DNA of 64,000 nucleotides from Pseudomonas sp. P818 (lineage in GTDB: Bacteria > Pseudomonadota > Gammaproteobacteria > Pseudomonadales > Pseudomonadaceae): NCBI RefSeq assembly GCF_000418555.1, contig NZ_ATKM01000005.1, forward strand, positions 496,001 to 560,000. The letters run 5' to 3'. Position 1 is the stretch's first letter. Every line of letters begins with the position of its first letter. The notes beneath the pieces were generated by a model. That model saw only the letters and a program-made list of their open reading frames with translations, was not told the DNA's origin and made no database searches. This document shows positions 48,079 through 55,712 of this stretch, piece by piece. The position numbers were made by a program, and so were the translations under genes.

Positions 48079-48981
48079 TCACTGCGCATTCTTGAGTTTC
48101 GGATCGAGCGCATCGCGCAAACCGTCGCCTATCAGATTGATGGCCAGCACGCTGAGCAGGATGGCCTGGCCAGGCAGTGTCACCACCCACCAGGCGCGCT
48201 CGATGTAGTCGCGCGCCGAAGCCAGCATGGTGCCCCACTCGGGTGTCGGGGGCTGTACGCCGAGGCCGAGAAAGCCCAGGGCGGCGGCATCGAGAATCGC
48301 CGAGGAAAAGCTCAGCGTGGCCTGCACGATCAGCGGCGCCATGCAGTTGGGCAGCACGGTGACGAACATCAGCCGTGGCAGGCCGGCACCGGCCAGTTGC
48401 GCAGCGGTGACGTAGTCGCGGTTCAGCTCGCTCATCACCGCCGCGCGGGTCAGGCGCACGTAGGACGGCAGCGAGACGATGGCGATGGCGAAGATGGTGT
48501 TGATCAGCCCGGGGCCGAGGATGGCGACGATGGCCACCGCCAGCAGCAGCGACGGCAATGCCAGCATGATGTCCATCAAACGCATGATGCCGGGGCCGAG
48601 CAGGCGCGGGAAAAAGCCTGCTGCCAGCCCGAGGAGAATGCCGGGAATCAGTGACAGCACTACCGAGGCCAGGCCGATCACCAGTGACAGGCGTGCACCA
48701 TGGATCAGTCGCGAGAGCAGGTCGCGGCCCAGTTCGTCGGTGCCGAGCAAAAAGCGCCATTGGCCGCCTTCGAGCCACACCGGCGGCGTGAGCAGGAAGT
48801 CGCGGTACTGCTCGCTGGGATCATGTGGCGCGACCCAGGGTGCGAACAAGGCGCAGAACACCATCAGCAGCATGAACGCCAGGCCGGCGACGGCCCCTTT
48901 GTTATGGCTGAAGGCCTGCCAGAATTCTTTCAGGGGCGAGGGGTAGAGCAGGCTCTGATCGAGCGCGGTAGAGGTGGTCAT
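48079..48981 (-). CDS. dppC: Dipeptide ABC transporter permease DppC
   Basis: A 300-residue permease. An N-terminal cytoplasmic tail and first helix ([27 protein letters not shown]) precede the binding-protein-dependent transport domain with [22 protein letters not shown] and the EAA-like loop [20 protein letters not shown]. It forms the inner-membrane channel with DppB. A REP-like element separates the two permease genes. Confidence 0.95.
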   Translation of the reverse strand: MTTSTALDQSLLYPSPLKEFWQAFSHNKGAVAGLAFMLLMVFCALFAPWVAPHDPSEQYRDFLLTPPVWLEGGQWRFLLGTDELGRDLLSRLIHGARLSLVIGLASVVLSLIPGILLGLAAGFFPRLLGPGIMRLMDIMLALPSLLLAVAIVAILGPGLINTIFAIAIVSLPSYVRLTRAAVMSELNRDYVTAAQLAGAGLPRLMFVTVLPNCMAPLIVQATLSFSSAILDAAALGFLGLGVQPPTPEWGTMLASARDYIERAWWVVTLPGQAILLSVLAINLIGDGLRDALDPKLKNAQ

Positions 48982-48994
48982 GGGCGCACCTCGC

Positions 48995-49067
48995 GTAGGG
49001 TGGACGACGCTTCACCCGTCCACCGAGGTGTTTTCACGGTGGATGAAAAAAGCGTCATCCACCCTAC
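48995..49067. repeat. Dispersed GTAGGGTGGA hairpin repeat inside the dpp operon
   Basis: GTAGGGTGGACGACGCTTC on the left is mirrored by AAGCGTCATCCACCCTAC on the right, with an inner partial pair (CCGTCCACC/GGTGGATG). It belongs to the family seen in tandem at 41111-41283 and lies between dppB and dppC. Confidence 0.8.
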
Positions 49068-49098
49068 ATGATCTACGGGGTTATTCATCACGCCTTCC

Positions 49099-50109
49099 TT
49101 ACTTCTGATGGCGAATACGTGGATTGGCCAGGCCATAGAGGATGTCCACGGTGAAGTTGACCAGGATTACCAGGCAGGCGATCAGCAGAATGCCGTTCTG
49201 CACCACCGGGTAGTCGCGCGCGCCGATGGCCTCGATCAGCCATTTGCCGATGCCCGGCCAGGAGAAGATGGTTTCGGTCAGCACCGCACCAGCCAGCAGG
49301 GTGCCGACCTGCAGACCGAACACGGTCAGCACCGGGATCAGCGCGTTGCGCAGGCCGTGCACGAATACCACCCGCGTCGGCGACAGACCCTTGGCCCGCG
49401 CGGTGCGGATGTAGTCCTCGCGCAGCACCTCCAGCATCGCCGAGCGGGTCATCCGCGCGATCACCGCCAGCGGAATGGTGCCGAGCACGATGGCCGGCAG
49501 GATCAGATGGCGCAGGGCATTGCCGAAGGCGCCGGGCTCATCGGCGAGCAGGCTGTCGATCAACATGAAGCCGGTGACAGGCGGAATGTCGTAAAGCAGG
49601 TCGATACGCCCGGAGACCGGTGTCCAGCCCAGGCCTACCGAGAAGAACATGATCAGCAGCAGACCCCACCAGAAAATCGGCATGGAATAGCCGGTCAGGG
49701 CAATGCCCATTACCCCGTGGTCCAGCGGCGTGCCGCGCTTGAGGGCCGCGACTACCCCGGCGATCAGACCCAGTATGCCGGCGAACAGCAAGGCTGCCAG
49801 GGCCAGCTCGACGGTGGCGGGAAACAGGGTGAGGAACTCGCCCCATACGCTTTCGCGCGAGCGCAGCGACTCGCCCAGGTTGCCGCTGGCAAGCTGGCCG
49901 ATGTAGTCGAGATACTGGGCATACAGAGGCTTGTTCAGCCCCAGGCGCTCCATGGCCTGAGCGTGCATTTCCGGGTCGACGCGGCGCTCGCCCATCATCA
50001 CCTCCACCGGGTCGCCGGGGATCAGGCGGATCAGGGCGAAGGTCAGCAGGGTGACGCCGAAGAAGGTGGGAATCAGCAAGCCAAGACGGCGTGCAATGAA
50101 GCTCAGCAT
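49099..50109 (-). CDS. dppB: Dipeptide ABC transporter permease DppB
   Basis: A 336-residue permease starting MLSFIARRLGLLIPTFFGVTLLTF, standard for DppB. LIPGDPVEVMMGERRVDPE forms the periplasmic scoop, and the EAA loop is YIRTARAKGLSPTRVVFVHGLRN. About six membrane helices. It pairs with DppC. A hairpin lies between it and the upstream dppA. Confidence 0.95.
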   Translation of the reverse strand: MLSFIARRLGLLIPTFFGVTLLTFALIRLIPGDPVEVMMGERRVDPEMHAQAMERLGLNKPLYAQYLDYIGQLASGNLGESLRSRESVWGEFLTLFPATVELALAALLFAGILGLIAGVVAALKRGTPLDHGVMGIALTGYSMPIFWWGLLLIMFFSVGLGWTPVSGRIDLLYDIPPVTGFMLIDSLLADEPGAFGNALRHLILPAIVLGTIPLAVIARMTRSAMLEVLREDYIRTARAKGLSPTRVVFVHGLRNALIPVLTVFGLQVGTLLAGAVLTETIFSWPGIGKWLIEAIGARDYPVVQNGILLIACLVILVNFTVDILYGLANPRIRHQK

Positions 50110-50198
50110 GGCGGTGGGTAACTCCTAGTCAGAACGGTATCGAGCCGCCTGGATTCCGGCGATCGCTTTGCGCAGATTGCAGGTTAGCCGTTCGATCA

Positions 50199-50231
50199 CG
50201 ACGCGGCCCGAAGGTTTGTTCGGGCCGTCGT
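50199..50231 (-). terminator. Intercistronic hairpin between dppA and dppB
   Basis: GGCCCGAA (50205-50212) pairs with TTCGGGCC (50219-50226), with outer ACGAC/GTCGT pairing. There is no T-run. Such a stem after a binding-protein gene commonly allows the binding protein to be made in excess over the permeases. Confidence 0.55.
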
Positions 50232-50269
50232 GCGTGGTTGTCTCACGATGGCGGTCGCGCAGCGGGCGA

Positions 50270-51865
50270 TCAGTCGTTGCTGACACCGCTGAAGCTGTTG
50301 CGCCCGAAGGGGCTGATCTCGAAGCCTTTGACGCTGCTGCGCATCGGTTGGTAGACCGTGGAGTGAGCGATCGGCGTGATCGGCACTTCGCGCTTGAGAA
50401 CCGCCTGCGCCTGACGGTACAGCTCGCTGCGTTGCTCCTGTTCGGTGACGCGCTTGGCGGCGACCACCAGCTTGTCGTATTCGGCGTCGCACCATTTGGA
50501 GAAGTTGTTGCCGTCTACCGAGGCGCAGCCGTACAGGGTGCCGAGCCAGTTGTCCGGGTCACCGTTGTCGCCGGTCCAGCCGATCAGCATGGCGTCGTGT
50601 TCACCGGCATGGGCGCGCTTGATGTACTCGCCCCATTCGTAGCTGACGATGCGCGCCTTGATGCCGATCTTGGCCCAGTCGTTCTGCAGCATCTCGGCCA
50701 TCAGCCGTGCATTGGGGTTGTAGGGGCGCTGTACGGGCATGGCCCACAGGGTGATCTCGGTGCCTTCCTTGACGCCGGCGGCCTTGAGCAGCTCCTTGGC
50801 TTTTTCCGGATCGTAGGCGGCATCCTTGATCGACTCGTCATAGGACCACTGGGTCGGTGGCATGCCGTTCACCGCCAGCTGGCCGGCACCCTGGTACACG
50901 GCGTCGATGATGGCTGCCTTGTTCACCGCCATGTCCAGCGCCTGACGCACTTCGCGCTTGTCGAAGGGCGCGCGAGTGACGTTGTAGGCGATGTAGCCGA
51001 GGTTGTAGCCCGGCTCGCTCGGTACGTTGAGGTTCTTGTCGGCCTGCAGGCTCTGCAGGTCGGCAGGGCGCGGGTTGAGGGTGACGTGGCATTCGCCGGC
51101 GCGCAGCTTCTGGGCGCGCACCGAGGCGTCGGTGTTGATGGAGAAGATCAGGTTGTCGATCTTCACCTGCTCGGGCGCCCAGTACTGGGTGTTGCCCTTG
51201 AAGCGGATCACCGCGTCCTTCTGGTAGCGGCTGAACACGAAGGGACCGGTGCCGACGGGCTTCTGGTTGATCTCCGCGGCCTTGCCGGCCTTGAGCAACT
51301 GGTCGGCGTATTCGGCCGAGTGGATGGCGGCAAAGTTCATCGCCAGGTTCTGCACGAAGGCGGCGTCGACGGCGTTGAGGGTGAAGACCACGGTCATGTC
51401 GTCGGTCTTCTCGATCTTGGCGATGTTCTTGTCCAGGCCCATGTCGGTGAAGTACGGGAACTCGCTGGGGTAGGCCTGGCGGAACGGGTGGTTGCGATCG
51501 AGCATGCGCTGATAGGTGAACAGCACATCGTCGGCGTTGAAGTCGCGAGTCGGCTTGAAGTAATCGGTGGTGTGGAACTTGACCCCTTCGCGCAGATGGA
51601 AGGTGTAGGTCAGACCGTCTTCGCTGATGTCCCAGGAGGTGGCGAGGGCCGGTTGAGCCTTGGTGCCGCCGCGTTCGAATTCGGCGAGGCGGTTGAAGAC
51701 GGTTTCCGAGGCCGCGTCGAAGTCGGTGCCGGTGGTGTACTGGCCGGGGTCGAAACCACCCGGGCTGCCTTCGGAGCAATACACCAGATTGCTGGCGTGG
51801 GCGAACGAAGCACTGGTGAGCAGGCCTGCGGTCAGCAGGGCCTTGCACAGGGGAGACATACGCAT
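50270..51865 (-). CDS. dppA: Dipeptide-binding periplasmic protein, copy adjacent to dppB
   Basis: A 531-residue family-5 binding protein. The signal peptide is MRMSPLCKALLTAGLLTSASFAHA. The mature protein begins SNLVYCSEGSPGGFDPGQYTTG and ends PFGRNSFSGVSND. It captures dipeptides in the periplasm for DppBCDF. It closely resembles the copy at 55713-57311. GAGG precedes the ATG by 5 bases. Its promoter carries paired operator-like sites (see 51957-52005). Which P. aeruginosa DppA paralogue it equals cannot be settled by eye. Confidence 0.93.
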   Translation of the reverse strand: MRMSPLCKALLTAGLLTSASFAHASNLVYCSEGSPGGFDPGQYTTGTDFDAASETVFNRLAEFERGGTKAQPALATSWDISEDGLTYTFHLREGVKFHTTDYFKPTRDFNADDVLFTYQRMLDRNHPFRQAYPSEFPYFTDMGLDKNIAKIEKTDDMTVVFTLNAVDAAFVQNLAMNFAAIHSAEYADQLLKAGKAAEINQKPVGTGPFVFSRYQKDAVIRFKGNTQYWAPEQVKIDNLIFSINTDASVRAQKLRAGECHVTLNPRPADLQSLQADKNLNVPSEPGYNLGYIAYNVTRAPFDKREVRQALDMAVNKAAIIDAVYQGAGQLAVNGMPPTQWSYDESIKDAAYDPEKAKELLKAAGVKEGTEITLWAMPVQRPYNPNARLMAEMLQNDWAKIGIKARIVSYEWGEYIKRAHAGEHDAMLIGWTGDNGDPDNWLGTLYGCASVDGNNFSKWCDAEYDKLVVAAKRVTEQEQRSELYRQAQAVLKREVPITPIAHSTVYQPMRSSVKGFEISPFGRNSFSGVSND

Positions 51866-51956
51866 GCGAACCTCTTTTTTCTTTTTTTGTTCGCGCCTGG
51901 GTGCAGCGCGAGCTCGGTATGCGGTGAAGGCGGGTAGCCCAACCGGTTCGAGCTCG

Positions 51957-52005
51957 AAATTAAGTCATGCTGAAATGGGGGTCAACAAAAATTAAGCAGC
52001 ACTAA
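51957..52005 (-). promoter_or_regulatory. dppA promoter with two PsdR-like operator candidates
   Basis: On the minus strand, -35 TTGACC (51980-51985) and -10 TAATTT (51957-51962) are 17 bases apart. The dyad-like TTAAGTCATGCTGAA (+ strand 51960-51974) overlaps the -10 and spacer. A weaker TTAAGCAGCACTAA (51992-52005) lies just upstream of the -35, 32 bases centre to centre. The mdpA promoter has the same layout. Confidence 0.65.
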
Positions 52006-52039
52006 CATTGCGCATGTTTGCCCTAAATCGGGGCAAAAA

Positions 52040-52606
52040 TCACTCGTTGACGGGGTGATCGTCGAAAAGCGCCATGGTGGTCATGGTCAGCACTTCGGCC
52101 GGAGTGTCGGCGCTGTTGGCCAGGCGATGCAGCTTGCCGGCATCGAAATGCACCGAGTCGCCGGGGCCGAGCGGGTAGTCGCGACCTTCGATGGTGTAGA
52201 CGATTCGCCCGCTGAGCACGTAGGAAAACTCCACGCCTTCATGGGCGATCAGCTCCGACTGGTAACCCACCGGAATGTTCATCTTCACCGCATTGATCGA
52301 GTTACCGGGAAACGAGCTGGACAGGCGTTCGTAGGCCAGCAGCTGGCCGCCGACGGTGTAGCGCACCCGCTCGTTCACGTGCGAATCCGGCTGCGGTTGG
52401 GCGGGCTGGTCGAACAGCACGTTGAGCGGCACATCGAGCGCCTTGGCGATGCTGGCCAGCGAGGATAGCGAAACGCCGGTCAGGTTACGTTCTGCCTGGG
52501 ACAGGAAGCTGGCGGTCAGGCCGGCCTCGGCCGCCACCTGATTGAGAGTCTTGCCGGCGGCCCGCCGGTAGCGGCGCAAACGTTCGCCAATGCGATCTGC
52601 GGTCAT
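52040..52606 (-). CDS. psdR: XRE/cupin transcriptional regulator PsdR
   Basis: A 188-residue repressor. The N-terminal XRE helix-turn-helix (about 8-62) includes LNQVAAEAGLTASFLSQAERN. The C-terminal cupin domain (about 110-180) includes GVEFSYVLSGRIVYTIEGRDYPLGPG in part and probably senses a small molecule. In P. aeruginosa PsdR represses dipeptide uptake and the mdpA peptidase gene. Here it sits between dppA and divergent mdpA, both of whose promoters have matching dyads. Confidence 0.93.
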   Translation of the reverse strand: MTADRIGERLRRYRRAAGKTLNQVAAEAGLTASFLSQAERNLTGVSLSSLASIAKALDVPLNVLFDQPAQPQPDSHVNERVRYTVGGQLLAYERLSSSFPGNSINAVKMNIPVGYQSELIAHEGVEFSYVLSGRIVYTIEGRDYPLGPGDSVHFDAGKLHRLANSADTPAEVLTMTTMALFDDHPVNE

Positions 52607-52682
52607 GAAAGTGGCTCGCTATTCGGGTCAGCGGAGTATACCCATGAGCCGCCGGGACTCCAGCCCGATAGCTGCGAGCTTT

Positions 52683-52733
52683 TTAAGTCAGGCTGAAAAA
52701 AGCTTTGACCAGAATTTAAGTAGAACTTAAATT
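52683..52733 (+). promoter_or_regulatory. mdpA promoter with two PsdR-like operator candidates
   Basis: TTGACC (52705-52710) and TAAATT (52728-52733) are 17 bases apart. The perfect dyad TTTAAGTAGAACTTAAA (52715-52731) overlaps the spacer and -10. A second site TTAAGTCAGGCTGAA (52683-52697) lies upstream of the -35, 33 bases centre to centre, and differs by one base from the dppA proximal site. Confidence 0.7.
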
Positions 52734-52790
52734 TTTGCGACAAGTTGCCCGCCGACGATGTCCGTCTTGGGGCCAGACGAGGATGTGCAG

Positions 52791-54020
52791 ATGACACTGG
52801 GAGTCGGCGGCAGTACGCCGGAGCAGGCCTTGGCGCGCCTGCAGAACATGATGGCCGGCGCGGAGCCGATCAGTGAGGCGGAGTACCAGGCACGCATCGC
52901 CCGCGCTCAGGCGTTGATGCGCGAGCAGGATATCGCCGCGCTGTTCCTTGCCGCCGGCAGCAACCTGCAGTACTTCACCGGCGTGCAGTGGAATGCCAGC
53001 GAGCGCATGGTCGGTGCGATTCTGCCGGCCAGTGGCGCACTGGAGTATCTGGCGCCGGCCTTCGAGGAGGGCACGGTGCGCGACTTTCAGGTGGTGCCCG
53101 GCACGATCAATACCTGGCAGGAGCACGAAAGCCCCTACGCGCTGCTTCTGAACTGCCTGAAGCGCCTCGGGGGATTGCCCAATGATGGTGCGCCGCCGAA
53201 GGTAGGCCTTTGTTCTTCCTTGCCTTTTTTCATGTTCGAAGGCATCCGACAGCTGACCGGCGGTTATCGTTTCGTCGACGCCGGGCGCATCACCACGGCC
53301 TGCCGCCAATGCAAGTCGCCGGCGGAAATCGCGCTGATGCAGCGCGCCAAGGACATGACTCTGGAGGTGCACAAGGCCGCTGCGAGCATCCTCCATGAAG
53401 GCATCAGCACCACCGAGGTCGCCGAGTTCATCCGTCAGGCGCACCGCCGCGTCGGTGCGCCTGGCTCGACCTTCTGCATCGTCCTGTTCGGTGCTGCCAG
53501 CGCCTTTCCGCATGGGGTCAAGCATGCGCAGCGGCTAAAGGACGGCGACATGGTGCTGATCGACACCGGCTGCAAGGTGCACAGTTACCTGTCGGACATC
53601 ACCCGCAGCTACGTCTTCGGCACGCCCAGCGCGCGCCAGCGCGACTTCTGGAACAAGGAAAAAGCCGCGCAGCAGGCAGCGTTCGAGGCCGCCACCCTGG
53701 GGGCGCCCTGTTCGTCGGTGGACGCGGCGGCGCGGCGTAGCCTGGAGGCCGCAGGGCTTGGGCCTGGTTACGCCTTGCCGGGCTTGCCGCACCGTACGGG
53801 GCACGGTATCGGCCTGGACATTCACGAGGGGCCCTATCTGGTCGGCGGTGATGACACCCCGCTGGCCGAGGGCATGTGCTTCAGCAACGAGCCGATGATC
53901 TGCGTGCCGGGCGAGTTCGGCATCCGCCTGGAGGATCACTTCTACATGACCGCCGACGGCCCGCGCTGGTTTACCCAGCCCAGCCATTCGGTGGACGACC
54001 CTTTCGGTCTGGACGTTTAA
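52791..54020 (+). CDS. mdpA: M24 family metallo-dipeptidase MdpA
   Basis: A 409-residue Xaa-Pro-dipeptidase-like enzyme. ATG 52791 follows GAGG; the earlier ATG 52758 lacks a ribosome site. The N-terminal creatinase domain is followed by the pita-bread domain with metal ligands in VLIDTGCKVHSYLSDITRS (two Asp), GHGIGLDIHEGP (His), and the two Glu in FSNEPMICVPGEFGIRLEDHF. It should cleave imported dipeptides in the cytosol, completing the dpp pathway. It is divergent from psdR. Confidence 0.92.
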   Translation: MTLGVGGSTPEQALARLQNMMAGAEPISEAEYQARIARAQALMREQDIAALFLAAGSNLQYFTGVQWNASERMVGAILPASGALEYLAPAFEEGTVRDFQVVPGTINTWQEHESPYALLLNCLKRLGGLPNDGAPPKVGLCSSLPFFMFEGIRQLTGGYRFVDAGRITTACRQCKSPAEIALMQRAKDMTLEVHKAAASILHEGISTTEVAEFIRQAHRRVGAPGSTFCIVLFGAASAFPHGVKHAQRLKDGDMVLIDTGCKVHSYLSDITRSYVFGTPSARQRDFWNKEKAAQQAAFEAATLGAPCSSVDAAARRSLEAAGLGPGYALPGLPHRTGHGIGLDIHEGPYLVGGDDTPLAEGMCFSNEPMICVPGEFGIRLEDHFYMTADGPRWFTQPSHSVDDPFGLDV

Positions 54021-54026
54021 CCGCGC

Positions 54027-54058
54027 GGAACCGGTGCCGGAGCGCCGTCACCGGTTCC
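54027..54058. terminator. Bidirectional terminator between mdpA and dppA paralogue
   Basis: GGAACCGGTG and CACCGGTTCC form a perfect 10-base-pair stem with a 12-base loop, between two convergent stop codons 43 bases apart. Confidence 0.75.
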
Positions 54059-54063
54059 AGGCG

Positions 54064-55659
54064 TCATGGCACCTTCACCTTGGTGAAATTGTTCGAGCCC
54101 AGCGGGCTGAGCACGAAGCTTTCGACGCCCTTGCGCAGCGCGGCGAACTGTTTGGGGTGGGCCAGGGCGATCCACGGCGCCTGTTCGTGAAAGATGCCCA
54201 GGGCCTGGCGATACAGCGCGGCGCGTTTTTTCTGCTCGGGCTCGCGGCGCGCCTGGGCGATCAGCGTATCGAAGGCCTTGTCGCACCAGCCCGCCTGGTT
54301 TTCGCCGCTTTCGGCGGCGGCGCAGGAGAGATTGGGGGTGAGGAAGTTGTCCGGGTCGCCGTTGTCGCCGGCCCAGCCCATGAACACCAGATCGTGCTCG
54401 CCGTTCTTGGCCCGCTTGATCAGCTCACCCCACTCGAACACGCGAATGTCGCTGCGGATGCCGATGGCGGCGAGATCGGCCTGCAGCATCTGCGCGCCGA
54501 TACCGGGGTTGGGGTTGGCCGGCCCGCCACCGGGGCGGGTCCAGATCGACAGGGAAAAGCCATCGGCGTGACCGGCCTCGGCCAGCAGCTGGCGGGCCCG
54601 TTCGGGATCGTGCGGCCAGTCCTGCAGCGTTTCGTCATGGCCCCACAGGGTCGCCGGGTAGGGCGCCACGGCGGGCGTGGCATTGCCCTCGCCAAACTGC
54701 GCGCGGATGTAGGCGGCCTTGTCGAACGCCAGGTTGATCGCCTGGCGCACGCGCACGTCACCCAGCGGCGGATGGCGGGTGTTGATGCCGATATAGGCGG
54801 TCAGCAGCGAATCCAGCTCCAGCACCTGCAGTTGCGGATCGGCCTTGAGCGCCGGGATGTCCACCGGGCGCGGGTAGAGGGCGATCTGGCAGTCGCCGGC
54901 CTTGAGCCGTTGCTGGCGCACGTTGGGCTCGGGGGTGATGGCCAGCACCAGGCGTTCGATTGCCGGCGCGCCGTCCCAGTAGTCCGGGTTGCCGCGAAAG
55001 CGCACCTGGGCGTCCTTGGCGTAGCGCTCGAAGACGAAGGGGCCGGTGCCGATGGGGGCGTTGTTCAGCCGCTCGGGCTTGCCGCTGGCGAGCAGATGCT
55101 CGGCGTATTCGGCCGAGTAGATCGAGGCGAAGCCCATGGCCAGGTTGGCCAGAAAGGGCGCCTCGGGATGCTTCAGGATAAAGCGCACGCGATGCTCGTC
55201 GAGCTTTTCGATGCGCTCGATCAGCTGTCCCAGGCCCATGGATTCGGCGTAGGGGAAGCCGCGCAGCGACAGCTTGTGCCAGGGATGCGCCGGGTCGAGC
55301 TGGCGCTGGAAGCTCCACAGCACGTCGTCGGCGTTGAAGGTGCGGCTTGGGGTGAAATCCTTGTTGGCGTGGAATTTCACCCCCTCGCGCAGGGTGAAGG
55401 TGTAGCTCAGGCCGTCATCGCTGATTTCCCAGCTTTGCGCCAGCGCCGGGACGATGTCGGTGCTGCCGGGGGCGAAGGCCACCAGGCGTTCGAACAGGGT
55501 TTCCGCCGTGGCGTCAGCGGTGGTGGCGGCGGTGTACTGGACGATATCGAAACCTTCCGGGCTGGCTTCGCTGCAGACCACCAGATTGGCCGCCTGGACC
55601 TGAGCAGCAAACAGGGCGGCCAGCAGCACGCCACCGCGCTTGAGGGGCAGGATAGACAT
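54064..55659 (-). CDS. Dipeptide/oligopeptide-binding periplasmic protein, divergent paralogue
   Basis: A 531-residue family-5 binding protein starting MSILPLKRGGVLLAALFAAQ at 55659 after GGGAG. Signal cleavage is near VQAANLVVCSEASPEGFD. It is clearly more divergent than the other two dpp binding proteins in this window and ends PLGSNNFTKVKVP. It probably supplies DppBCDF with a different range of peptides. It is the second gene after the paralogue at 55713, with a terminator-like hairpin between. Confidence 0.9.
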   Translation of the reverse strand: MSILPLKRGGVLLAALFAAQVQAANLVVCSEASPEGFDIVQYTAATTADATAETLFERLVAFAPGSTDIVPALAQSWEISDDGLSYTFTLREGVKFHANKDFTPSRTFNADDVLWSFQRQLDPAHPWHKLSLRGFPYAESMGLGQLIERIEKLDEHRVRFILKHPEAPFLANLAMGFASIYSAEYAEHLLASGKPERLNNAPIGTGPFVFERYAKDAQVRFRGNPDYWDGAPAIERLVLAITPEPNVRQQRLKAGDCQIALYPRPVDIPALKADPQLQVLELDSLLTAYIGINTRHPPLGDVRVRQAINLAFDKAAYIRAQFGEGNATPAVAPYPATLWGHDETLQDWPHDPERARQLLAEAGHADGFSLSIWTRPGGGPANPNPGIGAQMLQADLAAIGIRSDIRVFEWGELIKRAKNGEHDLVFMGWAGDNGDPDNFLTPNLSCAAAESGENQAGWCDKAFDTLIAQARREPEQKKRAALYRQALGIFHEQAPWIALAHPKQFAALRKGVESFVLSPLGSNNFTKVKVP

Positions 55660-55682
55660 TTGAACTCCCGATCCAGATAGAA

Positions 55683-55706
55683 ACGGCGCACCCAAAGGTG
55701 CGCCGT
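55683..55706 (-). terminator. Terminator between the two tandem dppA paralogues
   Basis: ACGGCGCACC and GGTGCGCCGT form a perfect 10-base-pair stem with a 4-base loop. On the minus strand it is followed by TTTCTATC, so it likely ends most transcripts of the upstream paralogue. Confidence 0.75.
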
Positions 55707-55712
55707 CTGCCG

